Shown here: positions 36,439 to 48,950 of the stretch, one piece after another
Layout of the letters: the number at the start of each line of letters is the position of its first letter
How positions within the stretch are numbered: the first letter of the stretch is position 1
NCBI GenBank assembly: GCA_948099385.1
Contig: CANUEZ040000129.1
Span: forward strand, 806,001 to 870,000
Direction: 5' to 3'
Length of the DNA: 64,000 bases
Origin: Fasciola hepatica
Taxonomy: Eukaryota > Platyhelminthes > Trematoda > Plagiorchiida > Fasciolidae
Translations under genes and position numbers: made by a program
Notes under the pieces: model-generated
What the model saw: the letters and a program-made list of their open reading frames with translations, nothing else
What the model was told of the DNA's origin: nothing
Database searches by the model: none

Positions 36439-37341
36439 GCCTTTGATATAGGAGTAGGGTACTAATAAATCGGATAACCGGTTTAAACATCCTAGTTTCA
36501 ATTGGACTCACATATGGTTGGCCTCCTCCCGACAGCAATTAGGGAACTCAACGGCTCGCTTCCACGATCTTGGGCTGCAAAACAATCCCAATTCTTTGCC
36601 ATCAAGTACCTGCTTCGGGGCAAGCCAACATAGCGGCCTATCGCGTATTTAGGTATAAGGCATCAGATACTAGAGTCCATAAACCCAGATTTCCGGTCTG
36701 AATCAAACTAAGGTCTTTACCAAACCCACCGCGCTCGGCCGTTTTCTTATCACGTTGTTAGTGCTGCAAGTAGTGCCATGTCTTTGTGCAAACTGGTGTT
36801 TCGGTGAACATGAACCCCATCAAATAATCACTGGCCGTGGTTGACTCTACCTCCCCTGCATTTCCTGTCCCATGTAAACCGCCTCAGGGTTCTGACTTCA
36901 CGGATATGGCGAGTGTTACCGTGGCACATATGTAAACATCCCTGGCTGTGATTGTCTCCCTGCACAGAGCTGACCACCAATGAGACGACATGAAAATAAA
37001 AAAGTAGGAGACTGGCATGAGAAAGAGGGAAACATTCCCCACTGTTTTGTTTTCCAGGTACACTAGCCTTGTCACATGTGACCTATGTCTCCAGGCTGCA
37101 GTAATGCTACGACTTGACTGGTGTGGTTGACCTATTCCCGACGTGGCTTGTTACATGCGTTTCATGTTTCGGCCGGAGCGTGTGATCTGTGGTGACCCAC
37201 CAAAAGCAGCTCCGCCTTCCCTGACAGCCAGATATCTGACTGTGATAAAACTTTAAAAATAATAAAAACGTCTAAAATGTGTGGATCACTCTTGGAGCAC
37301 CACGAGCTGGATGCGAATGGGCATGTATCGTGCTACCTCCC

Positions 37342-37720
37342 TGTTACGAACGTTTGAGCAATGCGTAGCCAAATTCGCAACGGATCCCGAAATCAGAAGG
37401 CGATCATCCGTGATAATTCTACGATACTAGATTATTAAAATAAACAATGACGTAAACAATATACAAACCTCAATAATACGATCACAAAGTCTCAACAACG
37501 AGAAACCGAATAGCAGCGTGTGAGCAGACAGCACGTGCGTCACGCAGGTCCTGAACAAGGATGTGCCAAAATAGCGCTCTGGGCGCGAACAAACAACAAT
37601 TGGTCCAGAAAAACAACCAGTTCGTAAAGACAAGTCAATAGTGTATGGAAATGAGTGATGTTGGGAAAAAACACTGAATCGCGAGGGAAAAAGGGGGATT
37701 TTCCACGACCGGCTGTTACA
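37342..37720 (-). repeat. 3' LTR, right-arm BEL element
   Basis: It matches the 5' LTR state at the three sites substituted in the left 3' LTR. It has one private change near 37405 (GATCATCC against GATTATCC). Confidence 0.95.
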
Positions 37721-38427
37721 CCGCCCACCAAAATCCTCCTGGATCCTTAGCAGAGTCAAAGGTTCGGTATAAAGGTACTGATTCTTCCTACCTGCCTAGG
37801 CCCTGCTGTCAGTGCGCGCGTCTAATGCTCGTCGTCGACGTTCCACTACTGGTCGCACATAACCCATTGGCTACATAGACGTGAGGCTAGTCTACATCTT
37901 CCACAAGACCAAATGACCGATGGCGGGCGTGAATGGTCACATAGACGTTGTCCTCGTAAGGGGCCGTCCGGTCCTGGATGTACGCGCTTGAGTGTGTGTG
38001 TGTGTGCGTGCGTGCGTGTGTGTGTGTGCCGGGGTTACAATGAAATCACAGTTATGACTACACATCAAAGGAGGACTTTCTGCAATGTCAACAAAAGACC
38101 GCGTGGCAAGAAAACGAGTAAATGTAGCATGCATGTGTGACCTGAGCTCCACTACTTCCACATGTGCAAGGGGCATTCGGTAGCGTCAACAAAAGGCGAA
38201 CAAAGAACACTGTCACATGTATGATGGGTTTACGGGATGTAGAGTGCGTCGTGCATGCGCGTATGTATCGGGATGTATAATGGAATCGCACTCATCACCA
38301 CATATCGGAAAGAACCTTCTGTAATGTCAACGAAGGGACCGCGAGCACCTTAACGTGTTTGACGGAGATCGTGTGGTATATATGGTGTTTCTTTATCCAC
38401 CTCGATTACTGGTGTGAAAAAGGTTTA

Positions 38428-41400
38428 CTAGGCCACAGGGTTATCATCTCCTCCGTCTTCGCTCTCGAGTAGGTTAATACTGCGTATGTCACGAATGAGC
38501 ACTCCGTTAGCTGTCTTCACCTTCACCGTTCTTATCATTTCGTCGGTGCTTTTGATGGTTTCCGTAACTACTCCCAAAGACCAAGCGCTGAAATGTGCGC
38601 GTTCGTCGGCGATCATAACCACGTCCCCAACTTTGAATGGTCTTGTTTTGGCCAGCCACTTCTGTCGAGTCTGCAAAGCCGGTAGGTACTCCCGTAGCCA
38701 TCGCCTCCAGAAGACCTTGGCCAGATAGTTCGCTTGCTTCCACCCATGGAGGTAGCTCCCACGAAGGTTTACCGGCCCTTGGAAACCCTCGTTCGACCTT
38801 AGCGTCAATAAGTCGTTTGGGGTGAGCGCCAGGTGGGTGGGGTCGCCGTTCAATACTGGAACCAGGGGGCGGTTGTTCAGGATTCGCTCCACCTCAGTCA
38901 TGACGGTGTTCAGGGTCTCGTCGTCGGGCGGCTGCTGCTCCATGATTGACAGCAATATCCGTCTGGCGGACCGGATCATGCGTTCCCATATGCCGCCTCG
39001 GTGACTGGCCTGTTGGGGGGTTGAAATGCCAGCGTATGCCGTAGGCCACGGTTCGATTCTGCAGTTCGTCCCTGTTTATGTTCTTGTGCCAACGCTGCAA
39101 TTCCCGTTGAGCGCCCACAAAGTTCGATCCATTATCTGAGTATATGTCGGCCGGTACGCCTCTTCGGTTGATAAATCTTTGCAAGGCCCGTAGAAACGAA
39201 TCGGTCGTCATCGAATGTGCGACTTCTAGGTGCACCGCACGTGATTTCATGCACGTCATGATACATCCGTATCGCTTTTCTAATCTTTTCCCGCACTTGA
39301 TCCACAAGGGCCCGAAATAGTCCAACCCGGTGTCACTGAACGGCCACCAGCCCGTAGTTACCCTGCATTCTGGTAGCGGGGCCATGAGTTGTTTGCCTGC
39401 TGTGGCATTGCGTCTCCTGCATTGCACACACCGTCGGATCACGCGTTCTACAGTCTCTCGTCCTCTCAACAACCAAAGACGCTTTCGGATGACGCTCGTC
39501 ACGTGACTTTCCCCGGCATGTCCCTCTACGGCGTGGACGTGTTGAATCATTAGCTCTACTACGGGTTGTCTCGCAGGCAGCAGTATAGGATACTTTGTGT
39601 CGAAGTTCAGGTGGGCGTTGGTCAGCCTACCATCCACCCGCAGCAGTCCGTTGATGATTTTGGGGTTTAAACGCTTCAGCTCGCCTCTTGGAGATGGCAT
39701 GTCTTCATTGGTCAGCCCCACTTCTTCCGCCCTTTTGAGTTCTCGGGCGAAAGCCTCGCGTTGTATCATTCTGAAAATATCATACTCTGCCGCTTGTAGC
39801 TCATCGGGACCTATCGGGCCGACCGGTATCCGACCTGAGGGCCGTAGCCCTTTCATGGCTAGTAAACTTATCTTGAACCTGGTTAACCAAACTAGCGAAC
39901 GAAGCGTCTTCATCCAGGAAGAAAACCTGACCAGTCGCGATAAAATGGGCGACGCTTCGACGACGTTGGTTGCTATCACTACGCCTTTGATCTCCAGTTC
40001 CAATTCCGTAGGGGGTTTTAATTCGAACACGGGCCAGTCCTGTTTGGGCAATTGCAGGAAGTTCGGCCCTCTCGTCCACGTGTCCAGTTGCCTGAAGTTG
40101 TTCGCACCTCGAGAGCACAGGTCGGCCGGATTATCGCCAGACCTGACATGACTCCACTGGTGCGTGGCCGATTCATCGTGGATAATCGTGAGCCGGTTAG
40201 CAACGAAAGTACTAAACCGGCTCCGTACGTTGTTAATGTAGTAAAGTACTACCGTTGAATCCGTCCAGAAGCTCACCGACCAAATGTAGAGATCGAAACA
40301 TCTCTTCACAGCTTGCACCACCCTGACTGCCAACACGGCTGCGCTGAGTTCGAGGCGTGGGATTGAGACCGACTTCAGTGGAGCAACGCGGGCTTTGGCG
40401 AACAGGATCCTCGTGGTATATTGTCCATCTCCTGCGCACCATCGTCCGTATACCACAGCTCCATAACCGACTTCGGATGCATCGGAAAAAGCATGTAGTT
40501 CTCCAGTCCGTGTCGTATGGCCAGGGGTCAAACATCGTGGTATTCTTATGTCCCCTAATTTCTTCAAGGTGTTCAAAAATTCCTCCCAGTCCAGCCGGTC
40601 CCCTCGGTCCAGTGACTGGTCCCAATCAACTTTCTTACGGCACAGCCGCTGCAGCAAGATCTTTCCGGGTAGCAGCCATGGTGAGACGAAACCGAGCGGG
40701 TCGAACAAACTTGAGACGGCAGATAGTATGCCACGACGGGTTATTGGCAGCTCGGGAACGTTCAGTTCGAAAACAAAATCGTCCGTTTCCGCGTCCCATT
40801 GTATCCCTAAAGTGCGCTCGATAGGAAGTGGAGAGCCGTCCAAATCTCTTACCCTTTCGACCTTTTCGTGATACGGGATGACCTTCAGCACTTCCGAAGC
40901 GTTCGACATCCATTTAGTTAGATGGAAGCCACCCTCTTCCAGCAATCTCGTCAGACCCCTGAACTGCTCTAGAGCTGATTCCACATCATCGAATGACCCA
41001 AGGTAGTCGTCGACGTAGAAGTTCCTGCTGACGCTTTCTACCACCGTCCGATGTACCAGATCGCCATGTTTGTTCGCTGATTCTCGGAGGGCGTAGTTGG
41101 CACAAAATGGTGACGATATGGCTCCGAAGGGGTGGACGGTCATTCTATAATTCACCACTGCGTTGTCCCGGTCGCTCCCTTCCCACCACAGGAAACGCAA
41201 AGCATCTCGTTCTCCTACCGGAATCTTCACCTGATGGAACATTTCCCTGATGTCAGCAGACAAAGCCACTTTACCCACTCTGAAACGGCACAAAACATCG
41301 ATCAGTGGTGTGGTCCAGTCAGGCCCCTGTAGTAGGCGATCGTTTAACGACTTGCCCTGGAACTTGGCCGCACAGTAGAAAACCACGCGCAGTTTATTGG

Positions 41401-43624
41401 GTTTTTTGGGGTTGATAACCGGATGGTGAGGCAGATACCAGATACCCCTTTTGCTGTCGGTGTTAACAGGCACCCTTTCAACGTAACCGAGGTCCTCGTT
41501 TCGCTTCATCAAATCCGCGTATCGTTCCCACAGATTCTGGTCTCGAATGAAGCGTTCTTTTAGTCGTAGTAATCGTTGGAGAACATAATTTCTGTTGTCA
41601 GTCCATGGGTCGACCGGTGTGCGCCATGGGAGGGGAACCTCGAACTGTTTTTTGAGGCCTCTAGAGCCTTGCCGCACCGTTTGTAGAGCGAAGTGATCCT
41701 CTTGAGACAACGTCGGTCTTTCGTCCCCAATGTCATGAAACTCCTTTTCATAAAGCCGTTGCAGATGATACTCTATGCGGTCCGTTTCGGCGGATAAGTA
41801 ATTCACGGAACCGCGTACCCCTACTGGACCGTATAACATCCATCCCAGAGCCGTGCGTACGGCATAAGGTGCCTGGCGGTCGCCCACTCTTTGGTCAAGC
41901 ACCCAATGCGCCTCTGGCACGTCGCATCCGATGAGGAGATCCACCTCATCATCTTCCCAGTCTACGACGGTTACATCCTGCAGGTGGGGCCATCGAGTCA
42001 AGATTGCGTTCACCGACCTTGGTGCTCGCATGGGAAGATCTGCTAACGTGAATGCCTCCGTTGGTTCAATTTCCTCGTTAGTGTCTAGAGAGATGAGTTG
42101 CAGCCTTAATCTACCGGCAGTCATTACCTGTGTTCCGCCCACCGTGCTCACTGCTAACGACGTCGCACCTTTAGCCAGTTGGTGTTTGTCGGCAAACCGC
42201 TCTTTCACTAAAGTGGTGTCGGATCCACTATCAACGAAAGCCAACGCCTTGACTATCCCAGTCGGAGTCACTACTCCCACGGCCACTACGCCTAAACGTA
42301 CCGGTTTACTGGCAGATTGTGAAGTTGAACAAATCACGCTGGGCTTGGCACTCGCCTCGGATATGGTTATTCTCGCCTGATGCAGCAGCCGATGGTGTCT
42401 GCCCGTGCAGCCCTCGTAACCACATCGATTCCTTGTTCTACAGGCTGCTGCCCGGTGCGTGGTGTTGAGACAGATGAAACATGCTCCTGCCATCCTCGCC
42501 ATTTCCCACCGTTCGTCTATTGTGGCATTGCCGAACTTGGGGCATTCTGGTAGGCCATGGCTAGTACCACAGTATCTGCAATTTGGTTTCGCCGTAGCAT
42601 CTCGTGAAATGACGTGTGTGTTGGTCCAAGGCTGGTACTTTGGATGTTCCCGTACAGGGGTTTGGACTTGGCTAGTACCGGGCTTGTTTGCTCGGTTGCT
42701 GTCCCGGATGAGTCGGCCGAATCTGCTGTCAGCTATCTTCGTTTGCCTGTCTAAGTATTCAGTCAGGTCTTCGAAGTTGGCTTCTCTGTCGCCTCGGCTT
42801 ATCCGTTCAGCTTCTTCCGCCCACCGACCCTGTAGTTCGGGAGAGAGGTGACGGACTATGCCTTCCAAAGTGTGCATGGCGTCTAGATCAGCTCTGTAAC
42901 CTAAATGGTCGAGGGCTATTGAGCAGTTCTGCATCTTGATCACCAGGTCGGCCATGGTGTAGACGTCGCCCTTGGTTTTCTTTGCCTCTGCCATCACGCC
43001 CTCTATTAGGTTACGGGCTACTTTGAAAGGTTGGCCAAACAAGTCCCTCAGAATCTTTCTTGCCCTTGTGTAGCCTTGTTCTGGATCGAGCATGGTGCAT
43101 CCGTCGATAGCTTCTCGCGCTCGGCCTCGGCAGTAGTGGGTAAGGTGAAGAAGCCTTTGCCCAGGGTCGGTTACCTTGTTTTCAACGAACGTCTCGAACT
43201 GTTTGACAAACTTGCAATATTGCTCAGCTCGCCCGTCGAAAACCGTTAACTCCACTCTAGGCAGATCGATCGATGGTGGTTTGTAGTCGGCGACCTGCGT
43301 GGGGTTCCCTACCTTGTTGCACTCTAACCTATCGGAAGTGTCGAAGTCACTGGTCCTATACTCTCGCTGTTTCTGTGTACACTTCTCTGCTTCATGCGCC
43401 TGTAGTCTAGCCGAAAGTAACTGTTGCTCTAGTTCTATTATTCTCAGCTTATATAAATCAACGTCCTTACGATCAATATTGCTTTCAATAACACATGAGC
43501 TAGCACTGACAGGACTAGGCGATCTAGCATTAACTAAAGAATCATAAGTACCCAAAACCTCCCCAGAGACTTGCCGTATTACTTCCTGTCCGGGTTCGAC
43601 TGCCTTTGATCCTTTCCTTGGCAT
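38428..43624 (-). CDS. BEL/Pao Gag-Pol polyprotein, right-arm copy, same frameshift
   Basis: Mirror of 21477-26673. The two long open frames show no amino-acid difference that I can see over 1,576 residues; one silent difference lies near 41607 (partner 23494). The main frame ends at 38894 and the integrase remainder lies in the next frame to 38428, exactly as in the left copy. Domain order and catalytic residues are as described for the left copy. Confidence 0.92.
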
Positions 43625-43666
43625 TTTGCGTGAATTTTCCTCGTTCCAAATAGATCTATTGAGTAT

Positions 43667-44045
43667 TGTTACGAACGTTTGAGCAATGCGTAGCCAAATT
43701 CGCAACGGATCCCGAAATCAGAAGGCGATTATCCGTGATAATTCTACGATACTAGATTATTAAAATAAACAATGACGTAAACAATATACAAACCTCAATA
43801 ATACGATCACAAAGTCTCAACAACGAGAAACCGAATAGCAGCGTGTGAGCAGACAGCACGTGCGTCACGCAGGTCCTGAACAAGGATGTGCCAAAATAGC
43901 GCTCTGGGCGCGAACAAACAACAATTGGTCCAGAAAAACAACCAGTTCGTAAAGACAAGTCAATAGTGTATGGAAATGAGTGATGTTGGGAAAAAACACT
44001 GAATCGCGAGGGAAAAAAGGGGATTTTCCACGACCGGCTGTTACA
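43667..44045 (-). repeat. 5' LTR, right-arm BEL element
   Basis: No difference seen from the left-arm 5' LTR. Confidence 0.95.
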
Positions 44046-45294
44046 CTCCCTGCCCGAAGCAGGCCCTAGTGCCGCCTGCCATTAGCACTGAATGTAGACC
44101 GTTTGAGTTCGCTACCCTGACGAAAATTCGGCCCCATCCCGTTTCCACCTCTCATGGTTCTCCAAACCTGCCCTCACATCGGTGTTGTTATGCTTTGCAA
44201 TACGTTAACGGCGACAAAGATACCACGGTAATCTTGCAGTCACCACAGCATCAGATTTCTCTGCTTACACCGGAGTACAATCCCAGTACGCCAGCACTAT
44301 CGAGCAGAAGCACAGACGACATTACGTCTAAGTTTCTCGGCACGCGACCAATTTCCCTTGTTGCATCACCACCGACACCCCAATAGTTCCTTCTACTTTA
44401 AGGCTCCTAAGAAGATATTCAGTATAGAATCACCACCATACAGAAGAGACAGTAACAAATATAGCGGTATGCTAGCAGTGTGCCAGTCCCATTCACTCAC
44501 ACACTATTATTTCAAACCTATCTTACCACTTTGGTGCTGGACTGCATTCTGCGCAATCAAACGGTGTTTAGCGTTACCATTTCTAATTTGTCCTAATCGT
44601 AAGACCTCAGGATCTCATTATTATCCGAGCACTGCCACACCAATGTGCAAGCCATAAATCCTTTGGAATGATTACACAGTTGCCTAACCGGTGTACGCAG
44701 CTTTGCTAGCCCGTAGCAGTATAGCGCAATCCTCTGTGAGCCTAATTTACCCAGGACGTGGAATGGGTGCCGCTGACTGCTTCAATGAGACTACATCCTT
44801 GCCTCGTCCACGGAAATCTAACCAGTTCATTATCATGGTCGTCATCTATCACCATAACCCACAGCTGGAACCACGTTCAGACTGCAATCCCCATTTATTT
44901 CAGGTTCGTCGTCTCCCACCATTTCAGTCGCCAAACTGGATAACCAAGGGTGCCACTTTGACCCTTACTGACAGAGACCCAAGTGAAACCTTCATAGCAA
45001 CCGGGGCTGAAACCAAGCCGCCCGATAGAAACACTCCCAGCTGCTTATCAGATCGTTTAGCGTTTTCTAACGCGCGACCTCCCATGCCGATGTCGCCATT
45101 GCAGCCAACGCAAGTAACAGTTCACGCGCAACCCGCTAATATACCGGTCAATACCGGTCATCAGTTTAATCCGTCATGTCGCGCCACACCCGGCATATTG
45201 ACCGACGCATCCTTTACCCCGCCAGACGAACCATACCCATAGAATGTTGTACATTACCAGTAAAGACGCTGAATAACACTTAGGCCAAATGCGT

Positions 45295-45331
45295 CTATAT
45301 ATATATATATTTATATATATAGAGAGAGAGA
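45295..45331. repeat. (TA)n(GA)n run
   Basis: Mirror of 19763-19805, 6 bp shorter. Confidence 0.9.
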
Positions 45332-45440
45332 TATGTTCACCAGGATCTAATTTGAATCGTCTGGTGTGTGAATGGATACTCTTCATATAACATCGGAGTG
45401 TACAAGTATGAAGACAAGTGGGCAGAGGAGTACCGGGTAC

Positions 45441-45483
45441 GTATACCTGATGAGCGGCAACAACCGCGAAAACGGTCGTGTGC
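45441..45483 (+). ncRNA. hammerhead-ribozyme-like motif (right arm)
   Basis: Identical mirror of the left-arm motif: stem I strand 45441-45446, CTGATGA 45447-45453, stem II 45454-45467, GAAA 45468-45471, predicted cleavage after 45477, second stem I strand 45478-45483. Confidence 0.6.
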
Positions 45484-45528
45484 TTCCGGGGAAATTTTGT
45501 CCACACATTCGCATACTACTTACTATCA

Positions 45529-45546
45529 ATATATATATATATATAT
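45529..45546. repeat. (AT)9 run
   Basis: Mirror of 19549-19566. Confidence 0.9.
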
Positions 45547-46671
45547 CAGTTAAATTGCATAATAACGCGAAGATTTCCCGCTTTAGTATCCGTTGCGGAA
45601 GTTCACTTTTCCCTCGGACCGCAGCCGGCTGGAAATTGACTTTCCCCTTATTCAGGACTCTCCAGTTGCGCTTTCTAATTTTTGGATGGTATAGGTCACT
45701 GATCCTGTAATTGAACTCACTTTTTTATGGACTTCCGTTCCTTCCACACCCACCAATGTTCCCAAGTGCACTTTCATGAAATTGGTTCCATATCTCCCTG
45801 TTTCAAAACTCATCCCGTTCATTACACCGCGGTTAGTCCGTCATTCGGGGTTCGCATCATCTTTCTGGACTGCTATTCTCTTCGTAGGCGTCGATTTTCC
45901 CCAGTACACTTCAATATAATTTTTTTCTTTTTCTTCCTGTTCAGAACTTACTCTGTTCGTGGAATCCCAGCAAGCCTCCGTTTCCCATGCCTTGCATCAT
46001 TCCCGTTTATAATGCATCTTTAGCGCTGTGTATTATTGGTCTTCTCGGTGTCCCCACGTTGCACCACCGCTCAGTGTAACACAATAGCAAACGCACCCAC
46101 AGCACAAGGGAAACGACGAAGACAACGAAAATGACGACAGTTCGACACGAACACAGACGAGCAAGGCCGCTGGATGTGCTGAATGCAGCGCTCTTCCACA
46201 GGGGTTGCACGTACACGATCTGCAAAGGCATAGAAAGAATGGAAACTCGATGAGCCGAAGCCCAGTAAGTGTATGAGCAAGTACCAACAATTAAATCAAA
46301 GAAAGTGAGAATGGCGGTCTCTGCCAATGCGTTACACCGGCTCAAACTCAAAACTGGCTCAAAATTGCCGTGCCAACCATCATTGGAGTGATCCATTCAA
46401 CCTATTGCTGGCTATGTTTTTTCTATCGCTGACAGTTTTGGCTTTTGTTCCTAAACTTTTTGGATATTTCAGCTTATTGAGCAACGCGTTACACCATGAT
46501 CATGCACTTGTGCGTGCGTCTCAATCACGGCCGAGAAACATACCACTATCATCACTGTTATCCGAATGGGTCGAAAAGCATGCCTACGTGTGCGATCAGT
46601 GTGTGCGGCATTATTAACACAACGATGAAATTGCCGTCATTCAAAACAGATGTAAGATAATGATGAACATC

Positions 46672-46723
<52 letters not shown>
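46672..46723 (-). repeat. (TAA)17, LINE tail at the outer edge of the right arm
   Basis: On the minus strand this is the (TTA)n tail of the LINE at 46724-48950. It is about two units longer than the left-arm run. Confidence 0.9.
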
Positions 46724-46724
<1 letters not shown>

Positions 46725-48950
46725 GTGTACTTTTCGCCGATGAGTACGAATCTCAGGCAACAGCACTGTTAGATTGAACAGTAACACAACGCACGTTAAA
46801 TCGTTCACTAATTTTGAGAGGAAGATCTCACTTGATGGCTGCAACACTTTGGAACCCCTTCTCAATCTTCAAAATAAAGACTCGAGGGAGTTGAAGGGTA
46901 GTAGAAAAAACGATGTAAAAGGTAAAATTGCCTTATTCACAGTTAATGTCTTTCATTGAAATGTGATTTGGTATTCACAAAAATTAGTGTTGGTCAGTCA
47001 GAGATCCTGTGAGGGGAAGATTTGTTGATTTTTGATTGGAAGAGTTATCGAAAAACAATGGACACGGGCTTCAGAGGCCATTAATTTCTTGTTCGAACGA
47101 ATGAATCTGCTTTGGGACCATTGGTTTCCAGGGCCGGACTCAGATCGTGGTGTTATCAACTTCTTTGACCGCTCAATCACATTCTAACACTCAGACAGTT
47201 TTGGTATTTTACGCATCTTAACCCTATAAGATTAACTTCGCTAGCAACTTGGAGGACGTTACCGCCATCAAGCTCGTTCCATATACATTGAAATAGGATC
47301 TTCGGTGAAAAAGATTTACGTGCCAATTACGAATCGGTTTTGAAATGAATTAGGGCAATATGAAGAACCGGCCGTACATGAAAGTTTAGAGACTAAAGCT
47401 TTTCTCGATACATGGTATACAGTGGTGAGGCGGAAAGCTGTCAGCAGGGGTCACTGAACAAATCGAGTAGCACACCGTTAGAACCTGTATGTTGATACTC
47501 GAGAGTACAGGGAAAACGCATAGGAATGTTCCCGCACGAAACGGTGAGGTAATTAGCACAGTGAATACGAAGAGCCATTGAAAGGTGAAAATTTGCAGCC
47601 GGTGGAAGAACGACCGAACCACGAAACATAAAGAATTAAGTGTCAAGGTGAAGCCAAATCTTGAAATCGAATGGCGAAAGTGTTCCTCCCTGTTTGAGGC
47701 TAGATAATTTCATTAATTTGGCAACATAGTGTCTTATAGAGTCACAGGTGACTTATCTGCAACGGTATCTGACGTGATAGACCAGGATGACGAGAAAAGC
47801 CGCTTTTGGAGGGTGCTTCTCTATATGTACGGGTAGCACACTTTCGAGAACGTAAATTTTAGTGTATTTGGTTGGGCCAGTTCACCAAGACGAGTCGTTT
47901 TGCCGAAGAGAAGAGTGCCTCCGACCCTGAAAGGTTCATTATTACATTGCTCACCCTTGCTCCATGGTTGATCGCTTGTTATGCCAGGGCTTGACGAGAC
48001 ACGAATATATATATGAACATATATATATATATATATACTTGGGCATCTGTGTTCCATATGCTGAAGCGAATCATTTTAATTTGGTTCCGGGAATAACTCG
48101 CGTGCGGCTTCCGCTATCAAAGTACACGTGAGCTTTTATTAGCCGAGTACTCCACTTTCCAGGTCTGAAAGCAGTAGTTAAGATGCCATGGGTCACCGGT
48201 CAAACTATCAATGGAAGTCGGAATAATGTGAGACTGAGAACCATAAACGGTCTTTAAATCGTCGGCAAAAAGGAAAGGGATGACACGGTGGATTACGGAG
48301 GGTATATCGCGAAAATGGAGTGGAAAAACGGCGGACCCAGCGCACCACCTTTCGTCACACCAATGGTGACAGGGGCTGGCTATGGTTCATGATCATCCAT
48401 GGAAAGTACTTCAGATCGGTATGACAGATATGAGGTGTGCCACGCATGCAGCGAGCTGTGGGCCCCCGTGCATGGGTTTTGGACAGTAAGCTGGTATGAG
48501 GAGCCCAGTCAAAAGCTTTTGCCACATCCAGGAAGATATTTAATAGGGATTTACTCTTGTCTGTTCATTAGTAACCAGATTGACAAAGTTTAGTTGGCAA
48601 GTAATGCATAAATTTACCTGGAGGAAGTTGTAACGACCTGCAAGGAAGAGATTCTGATTCAGCAAATAACTTCCCGGTTACAGTTTTACAAGCTTTCTTA
48701 CTATTTTTGACAAAGAAGAGGTGGGATCAACGGGCGATAATTATCGTACGGCCGATAGCAGGTCAACTGGTAGGTCTTCCCCTGATCCCTCAAACCTCCC
48801 GTGAGAATCAGCACAAGGTCCGCTGATTGCCATTCACTCTGCAGCACTGCCTTCCTCAGAAAATCGATGAACAATGTGTCAGGGAGATGCGTTACCGTCC
48901 GGGCTAGCTGTCTGAGAATGACAGATGGACGCCTCATGGTCCCAGAACTT
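46724..48950 (-). pseudogene. decayed minus-strand LINE reverse transcriptase ending in the palindrome edge
   Basis: From high to low coordinates: WQSADLVLILTGGLRDQGKTY (48820-48760), the usual W-[KR]-x-A-x-[VI]-x-P-[IL]-x-K-G-G site; IFLDVAKAFDWAPH near 48515; FLFADDLKTVY near 48270, with both catalytic aspartates intact; a post-palm segment near 47940; an LEY site near 47500; and the terminal FNLTVLLPEIRTHRRKVHH followed by the (TTA)n tail. The same terminal peptide ends the LINE at 15600-18423. Frameshifts and stops lie between the pieces, and a (TA)n run interrupts it at 48005-48037. No endonuclease is seen upstream of 48950. Confidence 0.75.
48005..48037. repeat. (TA)n microsatellite with one GAAC interruption
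   Basis: ATATATATAT GAAC ATATAT... inside the decayed LINE. Confidence 0.85.

Larger units (their letters stand above)
37342..44045 (-). mobile_element. BEL/Pao LTR retrotransposon, right-arm copy
   Basis: Inverted copy of 21056-27759 with the same target duplication (CTCCC at 37337-37341 and 44046-44050, the complement of GGGAG). Identical insertion site and flanks show that it arose by duplication of the whole block and not by a second transposition. Confidence 0.95.
44051..46671 (+). repeat. LINE-derived repeat without EN/RT, copy 3 (right arm)
   Basis: Mirror copy of 18424-21050. Its plus-strand ORFs (44069-44386, 44691-45242, 46327-46617) match those of the left arm with a few amino-acid changes, such as F to S near 44730 and F to L near 46560. 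Confidence 0.6.
34446..46723 (-). repeat. right arm of the 12.3 kb inverted repeat
   Basis: Mirror of 18378-30655. At the inner edge the LINE reading continues without a break from the spacer (31-34.4 kb) into the arm, so this side looks like the original arrangement. The outer edge is the (TAA)17 tail of a minus-strand LINE. Confidence 0.95.

Noticed and set aside
18378..46723. Palindrome as a simple missed-adapter sequencing fold-back
   Set aside because: A 3.8 kb non-palindromic spacer, scattered substitutions and different microsatellite lengths between arms do not fit one molecule read twice, although haplotype misjoining is not excluded.
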